64,000 nucleotides of DNA, taken from contig NW_027480423.1 of the NCBI RefSeq assembly GCF_051401765.1, forward strand, positions 18,786,001-18,850,000, in the 5' to 3' direction. The stretch is from Calliopsis andreniformis (lineage: Eukaryota > Arthropoda > Insecta > Hymenoptera > Andrenidae). Both the position numbers and the translations under genes were made by a program. Each line of letters starts with the position of its first letter. Position 1 is the stretch's first letter. Positions 1 through 13,690 of the stretch are shown here, in pieces. The notes beneath the pieces are model-generated. The model saw only the letters and a list, made by a program, of their open reading frames with translations. It searched no databases and was not told the origin of the DNA.

Positions 1-1488
1 CTACGTTCCGGGCAACGTACGCGTCACTCTAGGGTGTTGCTGCTCCACATCTGATAGCTACGGCCTTGGAAGTTAAAGCCGGAAGCATAAAACACAATAT
101 AAATACAACAGCTTTGCCATCGTATAGAATAAATAATTGCAAACAGTTTGAAGGTTTTGGTCGTTTCTACGTTCCGAGCAACCTAGGCTTCACTCTAGAG
201 CGTTGGTCCACCAGATCAAACAGTTAGGGCCTTAGAAGTCAACGCCCGAAACATAAAATACAAAATAAATCGAACAGGTTTTCCATTGTATAAAACGAAT
301 AATTGCTTCCAGTGTGAAAGTTATGGTCATTTCTGCGTTCCGGGCAACCTAGGCTTCACCCTAGGGCGTTTCTCCAACAGATCGAATAGTTAGGGCCTAA
401 GAAGTCAACGCCAGAAGCATAAAATACAATATAAGTATAACAGTTTTTCCATCGTATAAAACGAATAATAGCAACCAGTGTGAAAGTTAGGGTCATTTCT
501 ACGTTCCGGGCAACCTAGGCTTCACCCTAGGGCGTTGCACCAACAGATTGAATAGTTAGAGCCTCAGAAGTCAACGCCCGAAGCATAAAATACAAAATAA
601 ATAGAACAGTTTTTCCATTGTATAAAACGAATAGTTGCTACCGGTGTGAAAGTTATGGTCATTTCTACGTTCCGGGCAACCTATGCTTCACTCTGGGGCG
701 GTGCTCTGCCAGATTAAATAGTTAGGGCCTAAGAAGTCAACGCCAGAAGCATAAAATACAATATAAATAGAACAGTTTTTCCATTGTATAAAACGAATAA
801 TTGCTACCAGTGTGAAAGTTATGGTCATTTCTACGCTCCGCGCCACCTGTGCTTTACTCTAGGGCGTTGTTCCACCAGATGGAATAGTTAGGGCCTAAGA
901 ACTCAACGCCAGAAGCATAAAATACGATATAAATACAACAGCTTTTCCATCGTATAAAACTAATAATTGCAACCAGTGTGAAAGTTATGGTCATTTCTAC
1001 GTTCCGGGCAACCTAGGCTTCACCCTAGGCCGTTCTTCCACCAGATCGAATAGTTAGGGCCTAAGAAGTGTACGACAGAAGCATAAAATGCAATGAAAAT
1101 ACAACAGTTTTTCCATCGTATAGCAGGAATAATTTGCAGCCAGTGTGATAGTAGTGGTCATTTCTACGTTCCGGGCAACCCAGGTTTCACTCCAGGGCGT
1201 TGCTCCACCAGATCGAATAGTTACGGCCTAAGAAGTCATCGCCAGAAGCATAAAATACGATAAAGATGCAACAGTTTTTCCATCGTATAAAACGAATAAT
1301 TGCAATCAGTGTGAAAGTTATGGTCATTTCTACATTCCGAGCAACCTAGGCTTCACCCTATGGCGTTGTACCACCAGATCGAATAGTTAGGGCCTAAGAA
1401 GTGAACGCCAGAAGCATAAAACACAATATAAATACAACAGTTTTTCCATCGTATAAAACGAATAATTGCAACCAGTGTGAAAGTTATG

Positions 1489-1889
1489 GTCATTTCTACA
1501 TTCCGAGCAACCTAGGCTTCACTCTAGGGCGCTGCTCCACCTGATCGAATAGTTAGGGCCTTAGAAGTCAACGCCAGAAGCATAAAATACAATATAAATA
1601 TAACAGTTTTTCCACCATATAAAACGAATAATTGCAACCAGTATGAAAGTTATGGTCATTTCAACGTTCCGCGCAATCTTGGCTTTACCCTAGGTCGTTG
1701 TTCCACCAGATGGAATAGTTAGGGCCTAAGAAGTCATCGCCAGAAGCTTAAAGTACGATATAAATACAACAGCTTTTCCATCGTATAAAACGAGTAATGG
1801 AAACCAGTGTGAAAGTTATGGTCATTTCTACGTTCCGGTCAACCTAGGCTTCACTCTTGGGCGTTGCTCCACCAGATCGAATAGCTAGG
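1489..1889 (+). repeat. Segment duplicated at 3,149-3,549
   Basis: About 400 bp matches the later copy almost perfectly at an offset of 1,660 bp, which is ten units. Shared rare variants include TCCACCATATAAAACG, GCGCAATCTTGGC and GAGTAATGGAAACCAG. The copies part company at GAATAGCTAGG, where one continues with GCCTATGAAGG and the other with TCCTTAGAAG. Confidence 0.85.
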
Positions 1890-3148
1890 GCCTATGAAGG
1901 CAATGCCAGAAGCATAAAATACAATAAAGGTGCAACAGTTTTTCCATCGTGTAACAGGAATAATTGCAACCAGTGTGAATGTAATGGTCATTTCTACGTT
2001 CCGGGCAACCTAGGTTTCACACTAGGGCGTTGCTCCACCAGGTCGAATAGTTAGGGCCTAAGAAGTCAACGCCAGAAGCATAAAATACGATATAAATACA
2101 ACAGCTTTTACATCGTATAAAACGAATAATTGGAACCAGTGAGAGAGTTCTGGTCATTTCGACGTTCCGGTGCAACCTGGGCCTCACTCCAGGGTGTTGC
2201 TCCACCAGATCGAATAGTTAGGGCCTTAGAAGTCAACGCCAGGAGCATAAGATACAATAAAAATACAACAGTCTTTTCATCGTATTACAGGAATAATTGC
2301 AATAAGCTTGAAAGTAATGATTATTTCGGCGTTTCGGGCATCCTTGACTTAACTCTGAGGCATTGCTCCTCCAGATCGAATAGTTGGGGCCTAAGAAGTC
2401 AATGCCAGAAGCATAAAATACAATATAAATACAACAGCTTTGGCATCGAATAAATTAATAATTGCAAACAGTGTGAAAGAGATGGTCATTTCTACGTTCC
2501 GGGCAACCTAGGCTTCATTCTAGGGCGTTGGCCCACCAGATCAAACAGTTAGGGCCTTACAAGTCAACGCCCGAAACATAAAATACAAAATAAATCGAAC
2601 AGGTTTTCCATTGTATAAAACGAATAATTGCTACCAGTGTGAAAGTTATGGTCATTTCTACGTTCCGGGAAACCTAGGCGTCACTCTAGGGCGTTGCTCC
2701 ATCATATCTAATAGCTACGGCCTTAGAAGTCAACGCCAGAAGCACAAAATACAATAAAAATGCAGCAGTTTTTCCATCGTATAGCATGACTAATTGCAAC
2801 CAGTGCGAAAGTAATGATTATATCGACATTTCGGGCATCCTAGACTTAACTCTGAGGCGTTGCTCCACCAGATCCAAGAGTTAGGGCCTTAGAAGTCAAC
2901 GCCCGAAGCATAAAAAACAATATAAGTACAACAGTTTTTCCATGGTATAAAATGAATGATTGCGAACATTGTGAAAGTAATGGTCACTTCTACGTTCCGG
3001 GCAACGTACGCGTCACTCTAGGGTGTTGCTGCTCCACATCTGATAGCTACGGCCTTAGAAGTTAACGCCGGAAGCATAAAACACAATATAAATACAACAG
3101 CTTTGCCATCGTATAGAATAAATAATTGCAAACAGTTTGAAGGTTTTG

Positions 3149-3549
3149 GTCATTTCTACATTCCGAGCAACCTAGGCTTCACTCTAGGGCGCTGCTCCAC
3201 CTGATCGAATAGTTAGGGCCTTAGAAGTCAACGCCAGAAGCATAAAATACAATATAAATATAACAGTTTTTCCACCATATAAAACGAATAATTGCAACCA
3301 GTATGAAAGTTATGGTCATTTCAACGTTCCGCGCAATCTTGGCTTTACCCTAGGTCGTTGTTCCACCAGATGGAATAGTTAGGGCCTAAGAAGTCATCGC
3401 CAGAAGCTTAAAGTACGATATAAATACAACAGCTTTTCCATCGTATAAAACGAGTAATGGAAACCAGTGTGAAAGTTATGGTCATTTCTACGTTCCGGTC
3501 AACCTAGGCTTCACTCTTGGGCGTTGCTCCACCAGATCGAATAGCTAGG
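3149..3549 (+). repeat. Second copy of the 1,489-1,889 segment
   Basis: This is the second copy of the ten-unit-offset duplication. Its left edge meets the end of the 2,990-3,151 tract, which derives from a different source (like bases 1-162). Close relatives of the same variant units also occur near 5,650-5,900 and 10,630-10,880. Confidence 0.85.
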
Positions 3550-3894
3550 TCCTTAGAAGTCAACGCCAGAAGCATAAAATACGATATAAATGCAACAGCT
3601 TTTCCATCGTATAAAAGGAATAATTGCAAACAGTGTGAAAGTAATGGTCATTTCTACGTTCCGGGCAACCTAGGCTTCACTCTACGGCGTTGTTCCACCA
3701 AATCGAATAGTTTGGGCCTAAGAAGTCAACGCCAGAAGCATAAAATACAATGTAAATACAACAGTTTTTCGATTGTATAAAAAGAATAATTGCTACCAGT
3801 GTGAAATTTATGGTCATTTCTACGTTCCGCGCAACCTGGGCTTTACTCTAGGGCGTTGGTCCACCAGATGGAATAGTTAGGGTCTAAGAAGTGA

Positions 3895-6800
3895 ACGCCA
3901 GAAGCATAAAATGCAATAAAAATACAACAGTGTTTCCATCATATAACAGGAATAATTGCAACCAGTCTGAAAGTGATGGCCAATTCTACGTTCCGGGCAA
4001 CCTAGGCTTCACCCTAGGGCGTTGCTCCACCAGACCGAATAGTTACGGCCTAAGAAGTCAACGCCCGAAGCATAAAATGCAAAATAAATATAACAGCTTT
4101 TCCATCGTATGAAACGGATAACAGCAACCAGTCTTAAAGTACTGGCCATTTCTACGTTCCGGGTAACCTAGGTTTCACACTAGGGCGCTGCTCCACCAGA
4201 TCGAATAGCTAGGGACTTAGAATTCAACGCCAGAAGGATAAAATACAATATAAGAACAACAGTTTTTCCGTCGTATAAAATGAATAATTGCTACCAGTGT
4301 GAAAGTTATGGTCATTTCTACGTCCCGGGCAACCTAGGCTTCACTGTAGAGTGATGCTCCTCCAGATCGACTAGGTAGTGCCTTAGAAGGCAACGCTAGA
4401 AGCATAACATACTCCATAAATATAACAGTTTTTCCATCGTACAAAACGAATAATAGCAATCAGTGTGAAAGTTGTGGTCATTTCTACGTTCCGGGCTACC
4501 TAGGCTGCACTCTAGTGTGTCGCTCCACCAGATCGAATAGGTAGGGCCATAGAAGTCAACGCCAGAAGCATAAAACACAATAAAAATGCAACAGTTTTTC
4601 CATCGTATAGCATGACTAATTGCAACCAGTGCGAAAGTAATGATCATTTCTACGTTCCGGACAACCTAGGCTTCACTCTACGGCGTTGTTCCACCAAATC
4701 GAATAGTTTGGGCCTAAGAAGTCAACGCCAGAAGCATAAAATACAATGTAAATACAACAGTTTTTCGATTGTATAAAACGAATAATTGCTACCAGTGGAA
4801 ATTTATGGTCATTTCTACGTTCCGCGCAACCTGGGCTTTACTCTAGGGCGTTGTTCCACCAGATGGAATAGTTAGGGTCTAAGAAGTGAACGCCAGAAGC
4901 ATAAAATGCCATAAAAATACAACAGTTTTTCCATCGTATAGCAGGAATAATTTGCAACCAGTGTGATAGTAGTGGTCATTTCTACGTTCCGCGCAATCTG
5001 GGCTTTACCCTAGGGCGTTGTTCCACTAGATGGAATAGTTAGTGTCTAAGAAGTCAACGCCAGAAGCATAAAGAACGATATAAATACAACAGCTTTTCCA
5101 TCGTATAAAACGAATAATTGCAACCAGTGTGAAAGTTATGGTCATTTCTACATTCCGAGCAACCTAGGCCTCACTCTAGGGCGTTGCTCCACCAGATCGA
5201 ATAGCTAGGTCCTTAGAAGTCAACGCCAGAAGCATAAAATACGATATAAATACAACAGCTTTTCCATCGTATAAAACAAATAATTGCAACCAGTGTGAAA
5301 GTTATGGTCATTTCTACGTTCCGGGCTACCTAGGCTTCACCCTCGACCGTTGTTCCACCAGATCGAATAGTTAGTGCCTAAGAAGTGAACGCCAGAAGCA
5401 TAAAATGCAATAAAAATACAACAGCTTTTCCATCGTGTAGCAGGAATAATTTGCAACCAGTGTGATAGTAGTGGTCATTTCTACGTTCCGGGCAACCCAG
5501 GTGTCACTCCAGGGCGTTGATCCACCAGATCGAATAATTACGGCCTAAGAAGTCAACGCCAGAAGCATAAAATACGATAAAGATGCAACAGTTTTTCCAT
5601 CGTATAAAACGAATAATTGCAATCAGTGTGAAGGTTATGGTCATTTCTACATTCCGAGCAACCTAGGCTTCACTCTAGGGCGCTGCTCCACCTGATCGAA
5701 TAGTTAGGGCCTTAGAAGTCGACGCCAGAAGCATAAAATACAATATAAATATAACAGTTTTTCCACCATATAAAACGAATAATTGCAACCAGTATGAAAG
5801 TTATGGTCATTTCTACGTTCCGCGCAATCTTGGCTTTACCCTAGGTCGTTGTTCCACCAGATGGAATAGTTAGGGCCTAAGAACTCAACGCCAGAAGCAT
5901 AAAATACGATATAAATACAACAGCTTTTCCATCGTATAAAACGAATAATTGCAACCAATGTGAAAGTTATGGTCATTTCTACACTTCGAGCAACCTAGGC
6001 TTCACTCTAGGGCGTTGCTCCATCTGATCGAATAGTTAGGGCCTTAGAAGTCAACGCCAGAATAATAAAATACAATATAAATACAACAGTATTTCCACCA
6101 TATAAAACGAATAATTGCAACCAGTATGAAAGTTAAGGTCATTTCTACTTTCCGGGCAACCTAGGCTTCACCCTAGGGCGTTGCTCCAACAGAGTGAATA
6201 GTTAGGGCCTTAGAAGTCAATGCCCGAAGCATAAAATGCAATAAAAATACAACAGTTTTTCCATCATATAACAGGAATAATTGCAACCAGTTTGAAAGTG
6301 ATGGTCATTTCTACGTACAGGGCAACCTAGGCTTCACTCTAGGGCGTTGCTCCGCCAGATCGAATAGTTAGGGCCTTAGAAGTCAACGCCCGAAGCATAA
6401 AATTCAAAATAAATAGAACAGTTTTTCCATCGTATAAAACGAATAGTTGCTACCAGTCTGAAAGTTATGGTCATTTCTACTTTCTGGGCAACCTACGCTT
6501 ACCCCTAGGGCGTTGATCCACCAGATGGAATAGTTAGGGCCTAAGAAGTCAACGCCAGAAGCATAAAATACGATATAAATTCAACAGCTTTTCCATCGTA
6601 TAAAACGAATAATTGCAACCAGTGTGAAAGTTATGGTCATTTCTACGTTCCGGGCAACCTAGGCTTCCCCCTAGGGCGTTGCTCCAACAGATTGCATAGT
6701 TAGGGCATTAGAAGTCAGCACCAGAAGAATAAAATACAAAATAAGTACAACAGCCTTTACACCGTATAAAACGAATAATTGCAACCTGAGTGAAGGTTAT

Positions 6801-8874
6801 GGTCATATCTACATTCCGGGCAACCTAGGCTTCACTGTAGCGCGTTGCTCCACCAGATCGAAATATTAGGGCCTAAGAAGTCAACGCCCGAAGCATTAAA
6901 TACGATATAAATACAACAGCTTTTCCATCGTATAAAATGAATAATTGCATACAGTGTGAAAGTTATGGTCATTTCTACGTGCCGGGCAACCTAGGCTTCA
7001 CCCTAGGACGTTGTTCCACCAGACCGAATAGTTAGGGCCTAAGAAGTGAACGCCAGAAGCATAAAATACCATATAAATACAACTGTTTTTCCATCGTATA
7101 AAAGGAATAATTGCAAACAGTGTGAAAGCAATTGTCATTTCTACGTTCCGGGCAACCTAGGCTTCACTCTAGGGCGCTGCTCCACAAGATCAAACGGTTA
7201 GGGCCTTAGAAGTCAACGCCCGAAGCATAAAATACAAAATAAAAAGAACAGTTTTTCCATTGTATAAAACGAATAATTGCTACCAGTGTAAAAGTTATGG
7301 TCATTTCTACGTTCCGGGCAACCCAGGCTTCACCCTAGGGCGTTGTTCCACCAGATCGAATAGTTAGGGCCTAAGAAGTGAACGCCAGAATCATAAAATA
7401 CAATATAAATACAACAGTTTTTCCATCGTATAAAAGGAATAATAGCAACCAGTGTGAAAGTTATGTTCATTTCAACGTTCCGGGCAACCTAGGCTTCACT
7501 CTAGGGCGGTGCTCCACCAGATCAAATAGTTAGGGCCTAAGAAGTCAACGCCAGAAGCATAAATTACAATATAAGTACAACAGCTTTTACATCGTATATA
7601 ATGTATATTTGCAAACAGTGAGGAAGTAATGGTCACCTCTACGTTCCGGGCAACCTAGGCTTCACCCTAGGCTGTTGCTCCACCAGATGGAATTGCTAGG
7701 GACTTAGAATCCAATGCCAGAAGCATAAAATGCAATATAAATATAACAGCTTTTCCACCGTATAAAAGGAATAATAGCAACCAGTGTGAAAGTTATGGTC
7801 ATTTCAACGTTCCAGGCAACCTAGGCTTCACTCTAGGGCGTTGCTCCTCCAGATCAAATAGTTAGGGCCTAAGAAGTCAACGCCAGAAGCATAAATTACA
7901 ATATAAGTACAACAGCTTTTCCATCGTATGTAATGTATATTTACAAACAGTGTGGGAGTAACGGTCATTTCTACGTTCCGGGCAACCTAGGCTGCACTCT
8001 AGTGTGTTGCTCCACCAGTTGGAATAGATAGGGACTTAGAATTCAATGCCAGAAGCATAAAATGCAAAATAAATAGAACAGTTTTTCCATTGTACAAAAC
8101 GAATAACTGTAACCAGTGTGAAAGTACTGATCATTTCTACGTTCCGGGCAACCTAGGCTTCACCCTAGGGCGTTGTTCCACCAGACCGAATAGTTAGGGC
8201 CTAAGAAGTGAACGGCAGAAGCATAAAATACCATATAAATACAACTGTTTTTCCATCGTATAAAAGGAATAATTGCATGCAGTGTGAAAGCAATTGTCAT
8301 TTCTACGTTCCGGGCAACCTAGGCTTCACTCTAGGGCGCTGCTCCACAAGATCAAACGGTTAGGGCCTTAGAAGTCAACGCCCGAAGCATAAAATACAAA
8401 ATAAAAAGAACAGTTTTTCCATTGTATAAAACGAATAATTGCTACCAGTGTAAAAGTTATGGTCATTTCTACGTTCCGGGCAACCTAGGCTTCACCCCAG
8501 GGCGTTGTTCCACCAGATCGAATAGTTAGCGCCTAAGAAATGAACGCCAGCAGCATAAAATACAATATAAATACAACAGTTCTTCCATCATATAAAACGA
8601 ATGATTGCAACCAGTATGAAAGTTATGGTCATTTCTACGTTCCGGGCAACCTAGGCTTCACTCTATGGCGTTCTTCCACCACATCGAATAGCTACGGCCT
8701 CTGAAGTCAACGCCCGACGCAAAAATGCAGTAAAAGTACAACAGTGTTTCCATCATATAACAGGAATAATTGCAACCAGTTTGAAAGTGATGGCCGATTC
8801 TACGTTCCGGGCAACCTAGGCTTCACTCTAGGGCGTTGCTCCACCAGATCGAATAGTTAGTGCCTTAGAAGTCA
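3895..8874 (+). repeat. 30-unit higher-order repeat (about 4,980 bp), copy 1
   Basis: This block matches 8,875 onward at an offset of exactly 4,980 bp (30 x 166). Shared private variants include GTGTTTCCATCATATAACAGG near 3,930, ATGAAACGGATAACAGC near 4,108, GTAGAGTGATGCTCCTCC near 4,345 and CATACTCCATAAATATAAC near 4,408. Large parts of the two copies are identical over hundreds of bases. One tract (about 4,640-4,960) disagrees with copy 2 and instead resembles 3,655-3,905 at a six-unit offset, consistent with a conversion-like patch. Confidence 0.88.
3997..4025. other. Conserved dyad (potential hairpin) inside the unit, example copy
   Basis: GCAAC plus CTAGG (3,997-4,006) is complementary to CCTAG plus GTTGC (4,013-4,017 and 4,021-4,025). 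This gives a 10-bp stem with a 3-nt bulge (GGC) and a 6-nt loop (CTTCAC). Both halves recur in most units of both arms. Units reading CACTCTAGGG instead of CACCCTAGGG keep a slightly shorter CTAG core. Whether it extrudes or binds a protein is unknown; only the symmetry is seen. Confidence 0.7.
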
Positions 8875-11800
8875 ACGCCAGAAGCATAAAATGCAATAAA
8901 AATACAACAGTGTTTCCATCATATAACAGGAATAATTGCAACCAGTCTGAAAGTGATGGCCAATTCTACGTTCCGGGCAACCTAGGCTTCACCCTAGGGC
9001 GTTGCTCCACCAGACCGAATAGTTACGGCCTAAGAAGTCAACGCCCGAAGCATAAAATGCAAAATAAATATAACAGCTTTTCCATCGTATGAAACGGATA
9101 ACAGCAACCAGTCTTAAAGTACTGGCCATTTCTACGTTCCGGGTAACCTAGGTTTCACACTAGGGCGCTGCTCCACCAGATCGAATAGCTAGGGACTTAG
9201 AATTCAACGCCAGAAGGATAAAATACAATATAAGAACAACAGTTTTTCCGTCGTATAAAATGAATAATTGCTACCAGTGTGAAAGTTATGGTCATTTCTA
9301 CGTCCCGGGCAACCTAGGCTTCACTGTAGAGTGATGCTCCTCCAGATCGACTAGGTAGTGCCTTAGAAGGCAACGCTAGAAGCATAACATACTCCATAAA
9401 TATAACAGTTTTTCCATCGTACAAAACGAATAATAGCAATCAGTGTGAAAGTTGTGGTCATTTCTACGTTCCGGGCTACCTAGGCTGCACTCTAGTGTGT
9501 CGCTCCACCAGATCGAATAGGTAGGGCCATAGAAGTCAACGCCAGAAGCATAAAACACAATAAAAATGCAACAGTTTTTCCATCGTATAGCATGACTAAT
9601 TGCAACCAGTGTGATAGTAGTGGTCATTTCTACGTTCCGGGCAACCCAGGCTTCACTCTACGGCGTTGTTCCACCAGATCGAATAGTTAGGGCCTAAGAA
9701 GTCAACACCAGAAGAATAAAATACAAAATAAATACAACAGCCTTTACACCGTATAAAACGAATAATTGCAACCTGTGTGAAAGTAATGGTCATTTCTACG
9801 TTCCGGGCAACCTAGGCTTCACTCTACGGCGTTGTTCCACCAAAGCGAATAGTTAGGGCCTAAGAAGTCAACGCCAGAAGCATAAAATACGATATAAATA
9901 CAACAGCTTTTCCATCGTATAAAAAGAATAATTGCAAACAGTGTGAAAGTAATGGTCATTTCTACGTTCCGCGCAATCTGGGCTTTACCCTAGGGCGTTG
10001 TTCCACTAGATGGAATAGTTAGTGTCTAAGAAGTCAACGCCAGAAGCATAAAGAACGATATAAATACAACAGCTTTTCCATCGTATAAAACGAATAATTG
10101 CAACCAGTGTGAAAGTTATGGTCATTTCTACATTTCGAGCAACCTAGGCCTCACTCTAGGGCGTTGCTCCACCAGATCGAATAGCTAGGTCCTTAGAAGT
10201 CAACGCCAGAAGCATAAAATACGATATAAATACAACAGCTTTTCCATCGTATAAAACAAATAATTGCAACCAGTGTGAAAGTTATGGTCATTTCTACGTT
10301 CCGGGCTACCTAGGCTTCACCCTCGACCGTTGTTCCACCAGATCGAATAGTTAGTGCCTAAGAAGTGAACGCCAGAAGCATAAAATGCAATAAAAATACA
10401 ACAGCTTTTCCATCGTGTAGCAGGAATAATTTGCAACCAGTGTGATAGTAGTGGTCATTTCTACGTTCCGGGCAACCCAGGTGTCACTCCAGGGCGTTGA
10501 TCCACCAGATCGAATAATTACGGCCTAAGAAGTCAACGCCAGAAGCATAAAATACGATAAAGATGCAACAGTTTTTCCATCGTATAAAACGAATAATTGC
10601 AATCAGTGTGAAAGTTATGGTCATTTCTACATTCCGAGCAACCTAGGCTTCACTCTAGGGCGCTGCTCCACCTGATCGAATAGTTAGGGCCTTAGAAGTC
10701 GACGCCAGAAGCATAAAATACAATATAAATATAACAGTTTTTCCACCATATAAAACGAATAATTGCAACCAGTATGAAAGTTATGGTCATTTCTACGTTC
10801 CGCGCAATCTTGGCTTTACCCTAGGTCGTTGTTCCACCAGATGGAATAGTTAGGGCCTAAGAACTCAACGCCAGAAGCATAAAATACGATATAAATACAA
10901 CAGCTTTTCCATCGTATAAAACGAATAATTGCAACCAATGTGAAAGTTATGGTCATTTCTACACTTCGAGCAACCTAGGCTTCACTCTAGGGCGTTGCTC
11001 CATCTGATCGAATAGTTAGGGCCTTAGAAGTCAACGCCAGAATAATAAAATACAATATAAATACAACAGTATTTCCACCATATAAAACGAATAATTGCAA
11101 CCAGTATGAAAGTTAAGGTCATTTCTACTTTCCGGGCAACCTAGGCTTCACCCTAGGGCGTTGCTCCAACAGAGTGAATAGTTAGGGCCTTAGAAGTCAA
11201 TGCCCGAAGCATAAAATGCAATAAAAATACAACAGTTTTTCCATCATATAACAGGAATAATTGCAACCAGTTTGAAAGTGATGGTCATTTCTACGTACAG
11301 GGCAACCTAGGCTTCACTCTAGGGCGTTGCTCCACCAGATCGAATAGTTAGGGCCTTAGAAGTCAACGCCCGAAGCATAAAATTCAAAATAAATAGAACA
11401 GTTTTTCCATCGTATAAAACGAATAGTTGCTACCAGTCTGAAAGTTATGGTCATTTCTACTTTCCGGGCAACCTACGCTTACCCCTAGGGCGTTGATCCA
11501 CCAGATGGAATAGTTAGGGCCTAAGAAGTCAACGCCAGAAGCATAAAATACGATATAAATTCAACAGCTTTTCCATCGTATAAAACGAATAATTGCAACC
11601 AGTGTGAAAGTTATGGTCATTTCTACGTTCCGGGCAACCTAGGCTTCACTGTAGCGCGTTGCTCCACCAGATCGAAATATTAGGGCCTAAGAAGTCAACG
11701 CCCGAAGCATTAAATACGATATAAATACAACAGCTTTTCCATCGTATAAAATGAATAATTGCATACAGTGTGAAAGTTATGGTCATTTCTACGTGCCGGG

Positions 11801-13690
11801 CAACCTAGGCTTCACCCTAGGGCGTTGTTCCACCAGACCGAATAGTTAGGGCCTAAGAAGTGAACGCCAGAAGCATAAAATACCATATAAATACAACTGC
11901 TTTTCCATCGTATAAAAGGAATAATTGCAAACAGTGTGAAAGCAATTGTCATTTCTACGTTCCGGGCAACCTAGGCTTCACTCTAGGGCGCTGCTCCACA
12001 AGATCAAACGGTTAGGGCCTTAGAAGTCAACGCCCGAAGCATAAAATACAAAATAAAAAGAACAGTTTTTCCATTGTATAAAACGAATAATTGCTACCAG
12101 TGTAAAAGTTATGGTCATTTCTACGTTTCGGGCAACCCAGGCTTCACCCTAGGGCGTTGTTCCACCAGATCGAATAGTTAGGGCCTAAGAAGTGAACGCC
12201 AGAATCATAAAATACAATATAAATACAACAGTTTTGCCATCGTATAAAAGGAATAATAGCAACCAGTGTGAAAGTTATGTTCATTTCAACGTTCCGGGCA
12301 ACATAGGCTTCACTCTAGGGCGGTGCTCCACCAGATCAAATAGTTAGGGCCTAAGAAGTCAACGCCAGAAGCATAAATTACAATATAAGTACAACAGCTT
12401 TTACATCGTATATAATGTATATTTGCAAACAGTGTGCAAGTAATGGTCACCTCTACGTTCCGGGCAACCTAGGCTTCACCCTAGGCTGTTGCTCCACCAG
12501 ATGGAATTGCTAGGGACTTAGAATCCAATGCCAGAAGCATAAAATGCAATATAAATATAACAGCTTTTCCACCGTATAAAAGGAATAATAGCAACCAGTG
12601 TGAAAGTTATGGTCATTTCAACGTTCCAGGCAACCTAGGCTTCACTCTAGGGCGTTGCTCCTCCAGATCAAATAGTTAGGGCCTAAGAAGTCAACGCCAG
12701 AAGCATAAATTACAATATAAGTACAACAGCTTTTCCATCGTATGTAATGTATATTTACAAACAGTGTGGGAGTAACGGTCATTTCTACGTTCCGGGCAAC
12801 CTAGGCTGCACTCTAGTGTGTTGCTCCACCAGTTGGAATAGATAGGGACTTAGAATTCAATGCCAGAAGCATAAAATGCAAAATAAATAGAACAGTTTTT
12901 CCATTGTACAAAACGAATAACTGTAACCAGTGTGAAAGTACTGATCATTTCTACGTTCCGGGCAACCTAGGCTTCACCCTAGGGCGTTGTTCCACCAGAC
13001 CGAATAGTTAGGGCCTAAGAAGTGAACGCCAGAAGCATAAAATACCATATAAATACAACTGTTTTTCCATCGTATAAAAGGAATAATTGCATGCAGTGTG
13101 AAAGCAATTGTCATTTCTACGTTCCGGGCAACCCAGGCTTCACCCTAGGGCGTTGTTCCACCAGATCGAATAGTTAGGGCCTAAGAAGTCAACGCCAGAA
13201 GCATAAATTACAATATAAGTACAACAGCTTTTACATCGTATATAATGTATATTTGCAAACAGTGTGGAAGTAATGGTCACCTCTACGTTCCGGGCAACCT
13301 AGGCTTCACCCTAGGGTGTTGCTCCACCAGATGGAATTGCTAGGGACTTAGAATCCAATGCCAGAAGCATAAAATGCAATATAAATATAACAGCTTTTCC
13401 ATCGTATAAAAGGAATAATAGCAACCAGTGTGAAAGTTATGGTCATTTCTACGTTCCGGGCAACCTAGGCTTCACCCTAGGCCGTTGCTCCAACAGATTG
13501 AATAGTTAGGACCTTAGAAGTCAATGCCCGAAGCATAAAATGCAATAAAAATACATCAGTTTTTCCATCATATAACAGGAATAATTGCAACCAGTTTGAA
13601 AGTGATGGTCATTTCTACGTTCCGGGCAACCTAGGCTTCACTCTAGGGCGTTGCTCCACCAGATCGAATAGTTAGTGCCTTAGAAGTCAA
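8875..13690 (+). repeat. 30-unit higher-order repeat, copy 2 (29 units)
   Basis: It follows copy 1 directly. The offset is 4,980 bp up to about 11,640 and then 4,814 bp, so exactly one 166-bp unit (the one at about 6,661-6,830 in copy 1) is missing. Near 13,129 the match to copy 1 changes register within the G+C-rich half: a unit with GCGCTGCTCCACAAG is absent and other units take its place, leaving 29 units in total. The right edge, near GTTAGTGCCTTAGAAG (about 13,670-13,690), matches the right edge of copy 1. Confidence 0.85.

Larger units (their letters stand above)
1..3894 (+). repeat. Mosaic satellite stretch left of the 30-unit HOR
   Basis: About 23 units without a single clean period. 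Bases 1-162 recur at 2,990-3,151 (offset 2,989, about 18 units), including the rare extra triplet that makes TGCTGCTCC. Bases 1,489-1,889 recur at 3,149-3,549 (offset exactly 1,660, ten units). The two copied tracts abut near 3,150, so the unit there is a hybrid of two sources. Some units are distinctive, such as the one with CTTAACTCTGAGG at 2,348-2,360 and 2,845-2,857. Confidence 0.85.
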
